A stretch of 64,000 bases of DNA, taken from positions 466,791 to 530,790 of the forward strand of contig NZ_JACHJH010000002.1 in assembly GCF_014203555.1 (NCBI RefSeq), given 5' to 3'. The translations under genes and the position numbers were made by a program. The notes under the pieces are model-generated. The model made no database searches. It was not told the origin of the DNA and worked only from the letters and a program-made list of their open reading frames with translations. The stretch comes from Streptomyces olivoverticillatus (GTDB taxonomy: Bacteria; Actinomycetota; Actinomycetes; Streptomycetales; Streptomycetaceae). Shown here piece by piece: positions 8,906-18,001 of the stretch (its first letter is position 1; each line of letters opens with the position of its first letter).

Positions 8906-10345
8906 ATGACCACCTTCGTGGACCGCGTCGAGCTGCACGTCGCCGCGGGTAACGGAGGCCACGGCTGCGCCTCCGTCCACCGTGAGAAGTTCAAGCCGCT
9001 CGGCGGCCCCGACGGGGGCAACGGCGGCCGGGGCGGCGACGTGATCCTGGTCGTCGACCAGTCCGTCACCACGCTGCTCGAGTACCACCACAGCCCGCAC
9101 CGCAAGGCCACCAACGGCAAGCCCGGCGAGGGCGGCAACCGCTCCGGCAAGGACGGTACGGACCTGGTGCTGCCGGTCCCGGACGGCACGGTCATCCTCG
9201 ACCGGCGCGGCAACGTCCTGGCCGACCTGGTCGGCGAGGGCACCACCTTCATCGCCGCCCAGGGCGGTCGCGGCGGCCTCGGCAACGCCGCGCTGGCCTC
9301 GGCCCGCCGCAAGGCGCCGGGCTTTGCGCTGCTGGGCGAGCCGGGCCACTCCCAGGACATCGTCCTGGAGCTCAAGACCGTCGCCGACGTGGCGCTGGTC
9401 GGCTACCCGAGCGCGGGCAAGTCCTCGCTGATCTCGGTGCTGTCGGCCGCCAAGCCGAAGATCGCCGACTACCCGTTCACCACGCTGGTGCCGAACCTCG
9501 GCGTCGTCACGGCCGGTGCGACCGTCTACACCATCGCCGACGTCCCCGGTCTGATCCCGGGCGCCAGCCAGGGCAAGGGCCTGGGCCTGGAGTTCCTGCG
9601 GCACGTCGAGCGCTGCGAGGTGCTGGTGCACGTCCTCGACACGGCGACGCTGGAGTCCGAGCGCGACCCGGTGACCGACCTCGACGTCATCGAGGCCGAG
9701 CTGGCGGAGTACGGCGGCCTGGAGAACCGGCCGCGCATCGTCGTCCTCAACAAGGTCGACATCCCCGACGGCCAGGACCTCGCCGACATGATCCGCCCCG
9801 ACCTGGAGGCCCGCGGCTACCGCGTCTTCGAGGTGTCCGCCGTCTCCCGGCAGGGCCTCAAGGAGCTCTCCTACGCGCTGGCCGGCATCGTCGCCGAGGC
9901 GCGTGCCGCCAAGCCGAAGCAGGAGGCGACGCGCATCGTCATCCGGCCCAAGGCCGTGGACGACGCGGGCTTCACGGTCACGCTGGAGGAGGACGGCCTC
10001 TACCGCGTGCGCGGCGAGAAGCCGGAGCGCTGGGTGCGCCAGACCGACTTCAACAACGACGAGGCCGTCGGCTACCTCGCCGACCGCCTCAACCGCCTCG
10101 GTGTCGAGGACGCGTTGATGAAGGCCGGTGCCCGGGCGGGCGACGGCGTGGCCATCGGCTCCGAGGAGGACGCGGTCGTCTTCGACTGGGAGCCCACGAT
10201 GGCCGCCGGTGCGGAGATGCTCGGCCGCCGTGGCGAGGACCACCGCTTCGAGGAGCCCCGTCCGGCGGCGCAGCGCCGCCGTGACCGCGAGGCGGAGCGC
10301 GATGACGCGCAGGAGGAGTACGAGGGGTTCAACCCGTTCGGGTGA
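8906..10345 (+). CDS. obgE: GTPase Obg/CgtA
   Basis: A 479-residue Obg GTPase starting at ATG 8906 with a good GGAGG-like site (TGGAGG). The glycine-rich Obg fold fills residues 1-155. The G domain follows, with the P-loop GYPSAGKSS near residue 170, the DVPG motif ([12 protein letters not shown]) and NKVD ([11 protein letters not shown]). A C-terminal OCT domain ([23 protein letters not shown]) begins near residue 350, followed by a charged tail. Obg assists 50S assembly and links GTP level to growth; in Streptomyces it is also known to affect the onset of aerial growth. It lies with rplU-rpmA as in most bacteria. Confidence 0.97.
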   Translation: MTTFVDRVELHVAAGNGGHGCASVHREKFKPLGGPDGGNGGRGGDVILVVDQSVTTLLEYHHSPHRKATNGKPGEGGNRSGKDGTDLVLPVPDGTVILDRRGNVLADLVGEGTTFIAAQGGRGGLGNAALASARRKAPGFALLGEPGHSQDIVLELKTVADVALVGYPSAGKSSLISVLSAAKPKIADYPFTTLVPNLGVVTAGATVYTIADVPGLIPGASQGKGLGLEFLRHVERCEVLVHVLDTATLESERDPVTDLDVIEAELAEYGGLENRPRIVVLNKVDIPDGQDLADMIRPDLEARGYRVFEVSAVSRQGLKELSYALAGIVAEARAAKPKQEATRIVIRPKAVDDAGFTVTLEEDGLYRVRGEKPERWVRQTDFNNDEAVGYLADRLNRLGVEDALMKAGARAGDGVAIGSEEDAVVFDWEPTMAAGAEMLGRRGEDHRFEEPRPAAQRRRDREAERDDAQEEYEGFNPFG

Positions 10346-10353
10346 TCCCGGCC

Positions 10354-10375
10354 GGGGGCGCCGCGCGGCGCCCCC
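10354..10375. terminator. Palindromic hairpin after obg
   Basis: GGGGGCGCCGC (10354-10364) is followed directly by its reverse complement (10365-10375). It lies nine bases after the obg stop and precedes a second, longer hairpin, so the two probably act together. Confidence 0.6.
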
Positions 10376-10380
10376 GACCA

Positions 10381-10423
10381 CGGCGAAGGCCCCGGAAGTC
10401 CAGGACTTCCGGGGCCTTCGCCG
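10381..10423. terminator. Bidirectional terminator between obg and the convergent gene
   Basis: A 43-base near-perfect palindrome: 21 bases (10381-10401) are mirrored exactly by 10403-10423 around one central A. It lies between the ends of two convergent genes and should stop transcription from both sides. Confidence 0.85.
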
Positions 10424-10441
10424 TTTGCCTGCCGGGGGCGC

Positions 10442-12490
10442 TCAGCCGCCCTGGGCGGCCGTTTCCGTGCCGGCCGCGGGGCGCGGGGCGGGGATCTCCG
10501 AGGAGCGGGCCTCCATCCGCACCCGGCGCTCGTCGGCCTTCGCGGCCAGCGCCAGCGCCGCCTGGTTGAAGCGGACCAGCGAAGGCGGGTCCGAGGGGCC
10601 CAGGAGGTGGACCTTGAGCTCCGCGCGGGCCGTGGCCAGCCGGTCCAGCGACGGGTCGCGGACGGCCGCGAGCAGCGCGGGCACCTCCTGCGCCTCGGGC
10701 GCGAGGATCGTGGCGGCGCTGACGGTCGGGAAGTTCGCGCGGAACTCCTCCTCGCCCATCCCGCTGGTGTTGGCGACGGCGTACGGCTTCTCGCTGATCA
10801 GGTAGTCGGAGACCACGCTGGAGACGTCGCTGATCAGCAGGTCCGCCTCGTTGAAGCAGCTGAACAGGGCGGGCCGGGCGTCGGTGATGATCTGGTGCTC
10901 CCACTCCGGCAGCGAGGCCCAGTAGGCGGCCTCCCAGGCGGCCGTGGCGGCCTCGACGGTCGCCGCGCGGCCCTTCTCCGGGGTGGTCTGCAGCAGCATC
11001 CGCTCGACCTCGTCGGCGCTGGCCCGGAAGGTGGAGGTGGTGAGCCGGTCCAGCTCGGTGGTGCGGCGCGCCAGCTCGGCGGCGGCCTCCGGGCCGGGGC
11101 GGGTGCCGGTGCGGCCCGTGTTGGCCTCGCGGATCATGGCCTGGATGCGCTCGTTGGCGCGCCCGGCCCGCGGGTCGACGGAGCCCGTCATCGGGTGCGG
11201 CTTGTACAGCAGCCGGACCTTGGGGTCGGCGAGCAGGGCCCGCACGATGTTCTCGCCGGCCAGCATCACCGAGGTGTTGCCGGGGTTGCCGTCCCAGCCC
11301 TCCCAGGTGGGGGCGTACAGGACGGTGGTGTACTCGCCGGTGGGCGCGCCCTTGTACGGCTGGATGGGGGCCAGCTGCGGGCGGCCGACCTCGACGACGT
11401 CCTTGTCGTCGACGCCGATGTCGGCGAGCTGGTAGCGCTCGCGGGCGGCGAGGCCGGCGACCCAGATCTCGTCGTAGGCCTTGGAGTAGGGGTTGCAGCT
11501 GGAGAGCTTGTCGCTCTCGCCGTGGTTGGTGAAGGCGTGCTTGATCGACGGCATGCGCAGCACCTGCGAGGTCTTACCGGAGTTCGACGGGTGCAGCATC
11601 ATCTTGAGCGAGGACTTCTCCAGGGCCATCAGGTGGACGACCTTGGGGATGCAGATGACGGGCACGTCCGTGGCCTCGATCTTCTGCATCATGAAGCGCT
11701 CGCGCAGCACGATGACGGGGTTGCCGTCCAGCTCTGCCAGCGTGGAGAGCCACATGTTGGCCTGGTAGGCCGAGGTGGTGCCGCCGGAGAAGTACATGCC
11801 GACGGTCGGCCGGTAGTCGGCCAGCCACTTGTCCAGCCAGGCCAGGGCCTGCTGCTCGTTCGTGATGCGCTTCTTGGGCCGCAGCCAGCCGGCCAGGTAC
11901 ACCGTGCCGCCCAGGGCCAGGGCCAGCGCGGCGCCGACGCCGATCTCGGCCCACAGCGTCTTGTGGGTGCCGGCGGTGACCAGCAGGCCCGCGGTGGCCG
12001 GGAGGGCGAAGCGCAGCAGCCGTCGGCCGTGCTGGCGGGCCAGCAGGCGCGGCGGGGCGGCGGACAGCCGCAGGCCGGTGGTGTCGACGTTCCGGGTGAG
12101 GAACGGCAGCGTACGGGTGCGGCGGACGAGGATGGCCGTGGCCTGGCAGGCCAGGTGGGTGGCGTAGAAGAGCACCAGCCCGACGACCACCGGGGTGTAG
12201 CCGCGCAGCGAGCCGTCGCTGTGCAGGCGCAGCAGTCCGATGAGGACGAGCATGTCGCGCAGCAGCTGGCGGACCATGACGTCGAAGCGGATCTTGCCGA
12301 GTACGGCGACGAGACCGGGGTCCCGATGCTGCAGGTAGAGGTCGAGCGCGAGGCCCGCCGCCGAGGCGGTGATCAAGAGCGGCACGTTGGGCAGCAGCGC
12401 ACCGACGAACTGTGTGGTGAAGAACACCAGCATCGCGAGCAGCGCCGCGAGCTGTACGGCTCGGCGGGAGGCTGTTCCGGCAGAAGGCAC
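10442..12490 (-). CDS. Membrane CDP-glycerol glycerophosphotransferase family protein
   Basis: I place the start at GTG 12490 because GGAG lies eight bases upstream on this strand; an upstream in-frame start at 12559 has no such support. The protein is then 682 residues. The first ~200 residues are several membrane helices (AVQLAALLAMLVFFTTQFVGALLP and others). The C-terminal part is a TagF-like glycosyltransferase, with TNHGESDK, VLYAPTWEGWDGN, LLYKPHPM and LLISDVSSVVSDYLISEKPY. This family builds glycerol- or ribitol-phosphate wall polymers; similar genes lie between obg and proB in related streptomycetes. The exact polymer is unknown. Confidence 0.85.
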   Translation of the reverse strand: MPSAGTASRRAVQLAALLAMLVFFTTQFVGALLPNVPLLITASAAGLALDLYLQHRDPGLVAVLGKIRFDVMVRQLLRDMLVLIGLLRLHSDGSLRGYTPVVVGLVLFYATHLACQATAILVRRTRTLPFLTRNVDTTGLRLSAAPPRLLARQHGRRLLRFALPATAGLLVTAGTHKTLWAEIGVGAALALALGGTVYLAGWLRPKKRITNEQQALAWLDKWLADYRPTVGMYFSGGTTSAYQANMWLSTLAELDGNPVIVLRERFMMQKIEATDVPVICIPKVVHLMALEKSSLKMMLHPSNSGKTSQVLRMPSIKHAFTNHGESDKLSSCNPYSKAYDEIWVAGLAARERYQLADIGVDDKDVVEVGRPQLAPIQPYKGAPTGEYTTVLYAPTWEGWDGNPGNTSVMLAGENIVRALLADPKVRLLYKPHPMTGSVDPRAGRANERIQAMIREANTGRTGTRPGPEAAAELARRTTELDRLTTSTFRASADEVERMLLQTTPEKGRAATVEAATAAWEAAYWASLPEWEHQIITDARPALFSCFNEADLLISDVSSVVSDYLISEKPYAVANTSGMGEEEFRANFPTVSAATILAPEAQEVPALLAAVRDPSLDRLATARAELKVHLLGPSDPPSLVRFNQAALALAAKADERRVRMEARSSEIPAPRPAAGTETAAQGG

Positions 12491-12725
12491 TGGGCGGGCT
12501 CCTGGCAGGAGGGCTAGGGGGTAGGGGACCGGGGCCTGGGGTGGGCAACGGTCGACCACCGACCGTATGACGGTCGCTGGTCCGGGAGCAATCTTCCCTC
12601 ACGGCAATCGCCACAAAATAGGGTCGAACGACCACAATCGTCAGGCGGTAGATTTGCGGGCCTGACCGGGCACGGCCTCCAGGCACGGCCACCGAGGGCA
12701 TCGCGATCACAGGGGTGTACGTACG

Positions 12726-13865
12726 TTGACAGGGGCAGGGGACGCGCAGCAGGTCCGGCGGGAGGTCACGGCCGCCCGCCGGATCGTGGTCAAGGTGGGA
12801 TCCTCGTCACTCACCACGGCGGTAGGGGGGCTGGACGCCGACCGTGTCGACGCGCTCGTCGACACGCTGGCCAGGGCCGACGGCGAGCGGGAGATCGTGC
12901 TGGTCTCCTCCGGCGCCATCGCGGCCGGCCTCGCGCCGCTCGGCCTGGAGGGGCGGCCGAAGGACCTGGCCCGCCAGCAGGCTGCGGCCAGCGTCGGCCA
13001 GGGGCTGCTCGTCGCCCGCTACACCGCCTCCTTCGCCCGCTACGGCCGCCGGGTCGGCCAGGTGCTGCTGACCACCGACGACACCAGCCGCCGCGCGCAC
13101 TACCGCAACGCCCGCCGGACCCTGGACCAGCTGCTGGCCATGGGCGCCGTGCCGGTCGTCAACGAGAACGACACCGTCGCCACGGACGAGATCCGCTTCG
13201 GCGACAACGACCGGCTGGCCGCGCTCGTGGCCCACCTGGTCCGGGCCGACCTGCTGGTCCTGCTCTCCGACGTCGACGGCCTCTACGACGGCGACCCCAG
13301 CACCCCGGGCACCTCGCGGATCTCCGAGATCACCGGGCCCGAGGACCTGGACGGGATCTCCATCGGCAGCGCCGGCAAGGCCGGGGTGGGCACCGGGGGC
13401 ATGGTCACCAAGGTCGAGGCTGCCCGGATCGCGGCCGCGGCGGGCATCCCCGTCGTCCTCACCTCCGCCAGCCAGGCCGACGCGGCCCTGCGCGGGCGCC
13501 GCACCGGCACCTTCTTCCACCGCACCGGCCGCCGCTCGGCCGACCGGCTGCTCTGGCTCGCCCACGCCTCCACCCCGCGCGGCGCCCTGACGCTGGACGA
13601 CGGCGCCGTACGGGCCGTCGTCGAGGGCACCGGCTCGCTGCTCCCGGCGGGCATCGCCGGGGTCGAGGGGGAATTCAGCGCGGGCGACCCCGTGGAGCTG
13701 CGGGACCCCGCAGGGCGGGCCGTGGCGCGCGGGCTGGTCACCTACGACGCCGCGGAGATCCCGCAGCTGCTGGGCCGCTCCACCCGCGACCTGGCCCGCG
13801 AGCTGGGGCCGGGCTACGAGCGCGAGGTCGTGCACCGCGACGATCTGGTCGTGCTGCACCCCTGA
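12726..13865 (+). CDS. proB: Glutamate 5-kinase
   Basis: First enzyme of proline synthesis: it phosphorylates glutamate to gamma-glutamyl phosphate with ATP. The 379-residue protein has an amino-acid-kinase domain with RRIVVKVGSSSLT near residue 19, VLVSSGAIAAG, VNENDTVATDEIRFGDND and GSAGKAGVGTGGMVTKVEAA, followed by a C-terminal PUA domain from about residue 285. The start is TTG 12726, ten bases after AGGGG (12711-12715). The partner gene proA lies 1 kb downstream, separated by one small gene. Confidence 0.95.
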   Translation: MTGAGDAQQVRREVTAARRIVVKVGSSSLTTAVGGLDADRVDALVDTLARADGEREIVLVSSGAIAAGLAPLGLEGRPKDLARQQAAASVGQGLLVARYTASFARYGRRVGQVLLTTDDTSRRAHYRNARRTLDQLLAMGAVPVVNENDTVATDEIRFGDNDRLAALVAHLVRADLLVLLSDVDGLYDGDPSTPGTSRISEITGPEDLDGISIGSAGKAGVGTGGMVTKVEAARIAAAAGIPVVLTSASQADAALRGRRTGTFFHRTGRRSADRLLWLAHASTPRGALTLDDGAVRAVVEGTGSLLPAGIAGVEGEFSAGDPVELRDPAGRAVARGLVTYDAAEIPQLLGRSTRDLARELGPGYEREVVHRDDLVVLHP

Positions 13866-14147
13866 CGGCCGTCGCCGCCGGTCGCTGCCTCGGGTGCCTG
13901 CCTCAGGGCACGCCAAAGCCGTACCGCATTCCTGACGAGCGTTAGCCAGGAGCGAGACCCTCGGGCGGGATATCGCGGTAAGTCCAGCCTTTCCATGAGG
14001 CCTTTCCGTAAAACCGTCACGCGGCCGCCCGCAGGCTGGTCAACTTTGAAGGGACGGGGCCGTCGCAGGCGGGCGGCTCCACCGCGGTATCAGCACCACG
14101 CGGCCCCGCCGCACGCGAGCGGGGCAGGGATCAACAGGAGGCCGCCG
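13866..14147 (+). other. Intergenic stretch after proB
   Basis: About 280 bases with no supported gene. A good ribosome binding site (AGGAGG, 14136-14141) marks its end and decides the start of the next gene. I see no clear promoter. Confidence 0.4.
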
Positions 14148-14672
14148 GTGAGACGAGGGCGCCCAGGGGCACTGCCCCGCGGCGGGGGCACCCCCCGAAG
14201 GGCTGCGGGGGAGGAGCGCGCGCTGACCAGCGTCACAGCGGGCGACGCGGGGGAGCGGGCACCGGAAGCGGGGGCGGACGAGACGGCGCAGGACGGCGGG
14301 GGACGCGGCGCCGGGGCACGCGAGGGCGAGCTCTCGCGGCTGTGGCACATCACCTTGAGCGTCTCGGGCACCGAGGCCCCGCCGACGGAGGTCCGGCGGG
14401 CGCTGGAGCAGCTCGCCCACGACCACCCCTTCCTGCTGACCAGCCGCTACGCCACCGACCACGCCGAGATCCGCTACTGGGAGGAGGCCCGCGACCTGCA
14501 CGATGCCGCGGCCGTCGCCCTGCGGCTGTGGGGCGAGCACCGCTCCACAGCCCGGCTGCCCCCGTGGGAGATCGTCGGCCTGGAGGTCATCGACCGCGAG
14601 ACCTACCACCAGCGCATCGCGGAGGGCCACGGCCCCTTGCCGGCGACACCGGTCGGGGTCCACCCGTTCTGA
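14148..14672 (+). CDS. Conserved hypothetical protein between proB and proA
   Basis: The start GTG 14148 is chosen because AGGAGG sits six bases upstream; the frame is open further but without a ribosome site. The 174-residue protein has a low-complexity Gly/Ala/Glu N-terminus of about 70 residues, then a compact domain beginning SRLWHITLSVSGTEAPPTEVRRALEQ and including HPFLLTSRYATDHAEIRYWEEA and the ending LPATPVGVHPF. I recognise this as a protein conserved in actinomycetes near the proline genes but know no function for it. The position suggests cotranscription with neither gene, since proA appears to have its own -10 box. Confidence 0.7.
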   Translation: MRRGRPGALPRGGGTPRRAAGEERALTSVTAGDAGERAPEAGADETAQDGGGRGAGAREGELSRLWHITLSVSGTEAPPTEVRRALEQLAHDHPFLLTSRYATDHAEIRYWEEARDLHDAAAVALRLWGEHRSTARLPPWEIVGLEVIDRETYHQRIAEGHGPLPATPVGVHPF

Positions 14673-14687
14673 TGCGCCGACGCGGTA

Positions 14688-14709
14688 CCGCGCCCCGTAC
14701 GGGGCGCGG
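14688..14709 (+). terminator. Palindromic hairpin before proA
   Basis: CCGCGCCCCGT (14688-14698) is followed directly by its reverse complement ACGGGGCGCGG (14699-14709). It lies 15 bases after the hypothetical gene and can end its transcript. Confidence 0.65.
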
Positions 14710-14837
14710 GGACGTTACATCATGCGGCTCCGCCGCGTGGGCGCGAGCAACCACAGCCGGCCCGCAGCCGGACACGAAACGCCCAGGCAGGCGTCCCGCA
14801 CTGTGGAAACCCCGCTGACCGCCCCCGGCGCGAGGGT

Positions 14838-14843
14838 TAGGCT
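14838..14843 (+). promoter_or_regulatory. -10 box of proA (leaderless)
   Basis: TAGGCT ends exactly seven bases before the A of the proA ATG, the spacing expected when transcription starts on the start codon. No clear -35 box was identified. Confidence 0.55.
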
Positions 14844-14849
14844 GCGGCC

Positions 14850-16154
14850 ATGAGCAGCGTCTTCCCCTCCCCCCTCGCCGACCCCATGCCGCAGTCCCCC
14901 GTGCTGCGTGCCGCCTACCGCGCCCGCGCCGCGGCCGCCGAGCTCGCCCCACTGCCGCGCTCGGTGAAGGACGAGGCGCTGCTGGCCATCGCCGACGCCC
15001 TGGAGGTCCGCAGCCGCGAGATCGTCGAGGCCAACGCCCAGGACGTCGCCAAGGCCCGGGAGGCGGGCACCAGCGAGAGCGTCGTCGACCGGCTGACCCT
15101 CACCCCCGAGCGGGTCCGAGCCATCGCCAAGGACGTCCGCGACGTCGCCGCCCTGCCCGACCCGGTCGGCGAGGTCGTACGCGGCTCCACCCTCCCCAAC
15201 GGCATCGACCTGCGCCAGGTGCGGGTGCCGCTGGGCGTGGTCGGCATCATCTACGAGGCCCGGCCCAACGTCACCGTGGACGCCGCGGCCCTCTGCCTGA
15301 AGTCGGGCAACGCCGTCCTGCTGCGCGGCTCCTCCTCCGCCTACGCCTCCAACACCGCGCTCGTCCGGGTCGTGCGCGACGCGGTGGGCGGCGCGGGGCT
15401 GCCCGCGGACGCCGTGCAGCTGGTCCCGGGCGAGAGCCGGGAGTCCGTGCGCGAGCTGATGCGCGCCCGCGGCATGGTCGACGTGCTGATCCCGCGCGGC
15501 GGCGCCTCGCTGATCCGCACGGTCGTCCAGGAGTCCACCGTCCCGGTCATCGAGACGGGCACCGGAAACTGCCACGTCTACGTCGACGCCGAGGCCGACC
15601 TGGACATGGCCGTCGACATCCTCGTGAACTCCAAGGCCAGCCGCCCCAGCGTCTGCAACGCCGCCGAGACCCTCCTGGTCCACCAGGACATCGCCGAGCG
15701 CTTCCTGCCGCGCGCCCTGGCCGCCCTGGCCGAGGCGGGCGTGACCGTGCACGGCGACGAGCGGGTGCTGGAGCTGGCCGAGGGCTCCCCGGCCACGGTC
15801 GTGCCCGCGACGGCCGAGGACTGGGAGACCGAGTACCTCTCGTACGACATCGCCGCCGCCGTCGTCGACGACTTGGACGCGGCCGTGCGCCACATCCGGC
15901 TGTGGACCTCCGGGCACACCGAGGCGATCGTCACCACCTCGCAGGCCGCCGCCCGCCGCTTCACCCAGTTGGTGGATTCCACGACAGTCGCGGTCAACGC
16001 CTCCACCCGCTTCACCGACGGCAGCCAGTTCGGCTTCGGCGCCGAGATCGGCATCTCCACGCAGAAGCTCCACGCGCGGGGCCCGATGGGTCTGCCCGAG
16101 CTGACCTCGACCAAATACATCGTCACCGGCGACGGTCACGTGCGCGGGCGGTAG
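14850..16154 (+). CDS. proA: Glutamate-5-semialdehyde dehydrogenase (gamma-glutamyl phosphate reductase)
   Basis: Second step of proline synthesis: NADPH-dependent reduction of gamma-glutamyl phosphate to glutamate semialdehyde. The 434-residue length is typical. An aldehyde-dehydrogenase fold is visible, with [27 protein letters not shown], the cofactor-binding LLRGSSSAY, and the catalytic cysteine in [14 protein letters not shown] near residue 268. The C-terminal signature [17 protein letters not shown] is conserved. The start ATG 14850 appears leaderless. It works with ProB encoded upstream. Confidence 0.97.
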   Translation: MSSVFPSPLADPMPQSPVLRAAYRARAAAAELAPLPRSVKDEALLAIADALEVRSREIVEANAQDVAKAREAGTSESVVDRLTLTPERVRAIAKDVRDVAALPDPVGEVVRGSTLPNGIDLRQVRVPLGVVGIIYEARPNVTVDAAALCLKSGNAVLLRGSSSAYASNTALVRVVRDAVGGAGLPADAVQLVPGESRESVRELMRARGMVDVLIPRGGASLIRTVVQESTVPVIETGTGNCHVYVDAEADLDMAVDILVNSKASRPSVCNAAETLLVHQDIAERFLPRALAALAEAGVTVHGDERVLELAEGSPATVVPATAEDWETEYLSYDIAAAVVDDLDAAVRHIRLWTSGHTEAIVTTSQAAARRFTQLVDSTTVAVNASTRFTDGSQFGFGAEIGISTQKLHARGPMGLPELTSTKYIVTGDGHVRGR

Positions 16155-16197
16155 CCCTAATTCCCGTACCGGCCGCGCGGATTGACCGGTTCGGGTC

Positions 16198-16203
16198 TAC
16201 GCT
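16198..16203 (+). promoter_or_regulatory. -10 box of the 16210 gene (leaderless)
   Basis: TACGCT ends seven bases before GTG 16210, placing the predicted transcript start on the start codon. No Shine-Dalgarno sequence precedes the gene. Confidence 0.5.
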
Positions 16204-16209
16204 GGACGG

Positions 16210-16833
16210 GTGCCGGACGACGTGGGGGGCAAGCCGTTCCCGGACGGCGAGGAGCCCAGCAGCAGCCACTACGGGGACGGGACGGGCCCAGCCGGGGAGG
16301 GGCCCTTCGCCGCCGTGGTCTTCGACGAGGAGTTCGTGCGGGCGGCCGCCTTCCACGAACCCTCCGCGGCCGAGCGGATGCTCGCCGCCGACCGGGCGCG
16401 CGCCGAGGCCGATGCCGCGCGCGCCCGCCCCGTGGGCGCCCCCGCCGACGACGACCTGTTCGACGACGCGTGGGGCGCCGGCGGCCTGGCCGGCGCCCGC
16501 CCGGGCCCGCTGGACGAGCTGCGCGCCCTCGCCCGCGACCTCGACCCGGACGACGCCTATGGCCCGTACGGGCGCTACGGCTCCACCCGCGGCCCCTACC
16601 GGGGTCACGCCCGCTGGCACCGCCCGGTCGCCTGGATCCTCGCCGTCGTCATGGGCCTCGGGGTGGTCGCCCTCGCCTTCGCCGCCGTCTACCGAGGCGC
16701 CTCCTCCGGCAAGGTCCAGAGCCCCGCCCCGCCGCCCGCCACCACCGGCGTGGACGGCCGGCAGGCCCCGCTGCCCTCGGTCTCCGCCGACTCCGAGCCT
16801 CCCGTGGCCTCCGCCGCGCCGCCGGCCCGCTGA
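16210..16833 (+). CDS. Hypothetical single-pass membrane protein (paralogue of next gene)
   Basis: This 207-residue protein starts at GTG 16210. The cytoplasmic N-terminus (~150 residues) contains AAVVFDEEFVRAAAFHEPSAAERM, which closely matches VVFDESFVRAARLQEFSARERM in the next gene. One membrane helix follows near residues 140-165 (VAWILAVVMGLGVVALAFAAV), then a Pro/Ala-rich outside tail. I know no function for the family. The shared motif and adjacency suggest the two proteins bind the same partner. Confidence 0.75.
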   Translation: MPDDVGGKPFPDGEEPSSSHYGDGTGPAGEGPFAAVVFDEEFVRAAAFHEPSAAERMLAADRARAEADAARARPVGAPADDDLFDDAWGAGGLAGARPGPLDELRALARDLDPDDAYGPYGRYGSTRGPYRGHARWHRPVAWILAVVMGLGVVALAFAAVYRGASSGKVQSPAPPPATTGVDGRQAPLPSVSADSEPPVASAAPPAR

Positions 16834-16884
16834 CTTGCCGGAAGTTGTCGCGTACCACGGCGTTTACCGAAGCCCCGGTCGACC

Positions 16885-16890
16885 TACTCT
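16885..16890 (+). promoter_or_regulatory. -10 box of the 16897 gene (leaderless)
   Basis: TACTCT ends seven bases before ATG 16897, the spacing of a leaderless transcript. The sequence between them has no Shine-Dalgarno motif. Confidence 0.6.
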
Positions 16891-16896
16891 TGATAT

Positions 16897-17994
16897 ATGA
16901 ACGGGTCTGGAGACCCACCCGAGGGCACGCCCGAGGGCGGCCAGGGAGGCGGCGACGAGGAATACCGGTCCGTCGTGTTCGACGAATCGTTCGTCCGCGC
17001 TGCCCGCCTCCAGGAGTTCTCCGCCCGCGAGCGGATGGACGACCACGCCCCCGCCGTCCGCACCCGGCACGCCTGGGCCCGGGTCAGCGCCTCCCGCCAG
17101 GTCCTGCTGCTGGTGATCCTGATCGCCCTGGCCTTCGGCACCGCCGTCTACATGGGCCTGCGGCACCCCTACAAGGACCCGAGGCCCCCCACGGCCGAGG
17201 CCCTGCGCATCGCGCTGGTCCCGCTCGCCCCCCGCGACCCCGTGCCCGGCGGCACCCCCCAGGATCTCTTCGGCCACAGCCCGGCGGCCCAGTTCCGCGA
17301 CGGCGCCGAGGGCGTCAACCTGCCCGCCGCCCGGCGCACCCAGAACTTCTCCGAGAGCCTGGTCATGGCCGCCCTGGCCACCGCCAAGGAGTACACGGTC
17401 AAGTCGGCGCTCGACCCGGCCGCACTGGCCGGCGGCAGCCCGCGCGGCGTGCGCCTGCTGCTCGCCCCCGCCCAACTCGGCCAGTTCGACAGCAGCTTCG
17501 ACCACCCCGCCGGCGACGGGCGGCACGCCGCCACCGGCTGGCTGATCCGCTTCGACGCCGCCCAGGCGGCCCTGACCGAGGGCGCCCCCATCCGCACCCA
17601 GGGCACCTTCTCGGTCTCCGAGGTGTCCCCGGCCGCGCTCGAGGTCCTCTCCGACCACATCTTCGTCTACGCCCTGCACCCGGTGAAGGCGGGCGACACC
17701 CGGACGGCCCAGTCCGACCAGTCTTCTCTGTTCACCGTCCGGCGCACGATGCGCTTCCGCTTCGACCGGGACGACCTGCAGGAACACCACGTACAGGTGC
17801 TGCAGAGCTCCCTGCAGGCCGGTCCCGAGTCCTGCTCCGCGGACGCCTCCGGCTACCTCAGGCCCCTGCTGGCCGGCCAGACGGCCTCCGGCAGCGGCCC
17901 GGCCGGCACCGACCCGTACGCCACGGCCGCCCCCACGGCAGCCCTGTGCGGCACCCTGGCCCCCGGCGCCGAGCCGAGCCCGCCGCACCGATGA
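16897..17994 (+). CDS. Hypothetical membrane-anchored protein (SCO2583-like)
   Basis: A 365-residue protein from ATG 16897. The short cytoplasmic part has YRSVVFDESFVRAARLQEFSARERM (residues ~23-47). One helix (VLLLVILIALAFGTAVYMGL, ~68-88) anchors it, and an exported domain of about 270 residues follows. That domain looks folded (RLLLAPAQLGQFDSSFDHP, TRTAQSDQSSLFTVRRTMRFRF) and has two cysteines near the C-terminus (ESCSADASG, AALCGTL) that could form a disulfide. It is conserved in Streptomyces next to an M48 protease, as here. The function is unknown to me. Confidence 0.8.
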   Translation: MNGSGDPPEGTPEGGQGGGDEEYRSVVFDESFVRAARLQEFSARERMDDHAPAVRTRHAWARVSASRQVLLLVILIALAFGTAVYMGLRHPYKDPRPPTAEALRIALVPLAPRDPVPGGTPQDLFGHSPAAQFRDGAEGVNLPAARRTQNFSESLVMAALATAKEYTVKSALDPAALAGGSPRGVRLLLAPAQLGQFDSSFDHPAGDGRHAATGWLIRFDAAQAALTEGAPIRTQGTFSVSEVSPAALEVLSDHIFVYALHPVKAGDTRTAQSDQSSLFTVRRTMRFRFDRDDLQEHHVQVLQSSLQAGPESCSADASGYLRPLLAGQTASGSGPAGTDPYATAAPTAALCGTLAPGAEPSPPHR

Positions 17995-18001
17995 CGGCCT
18001 C

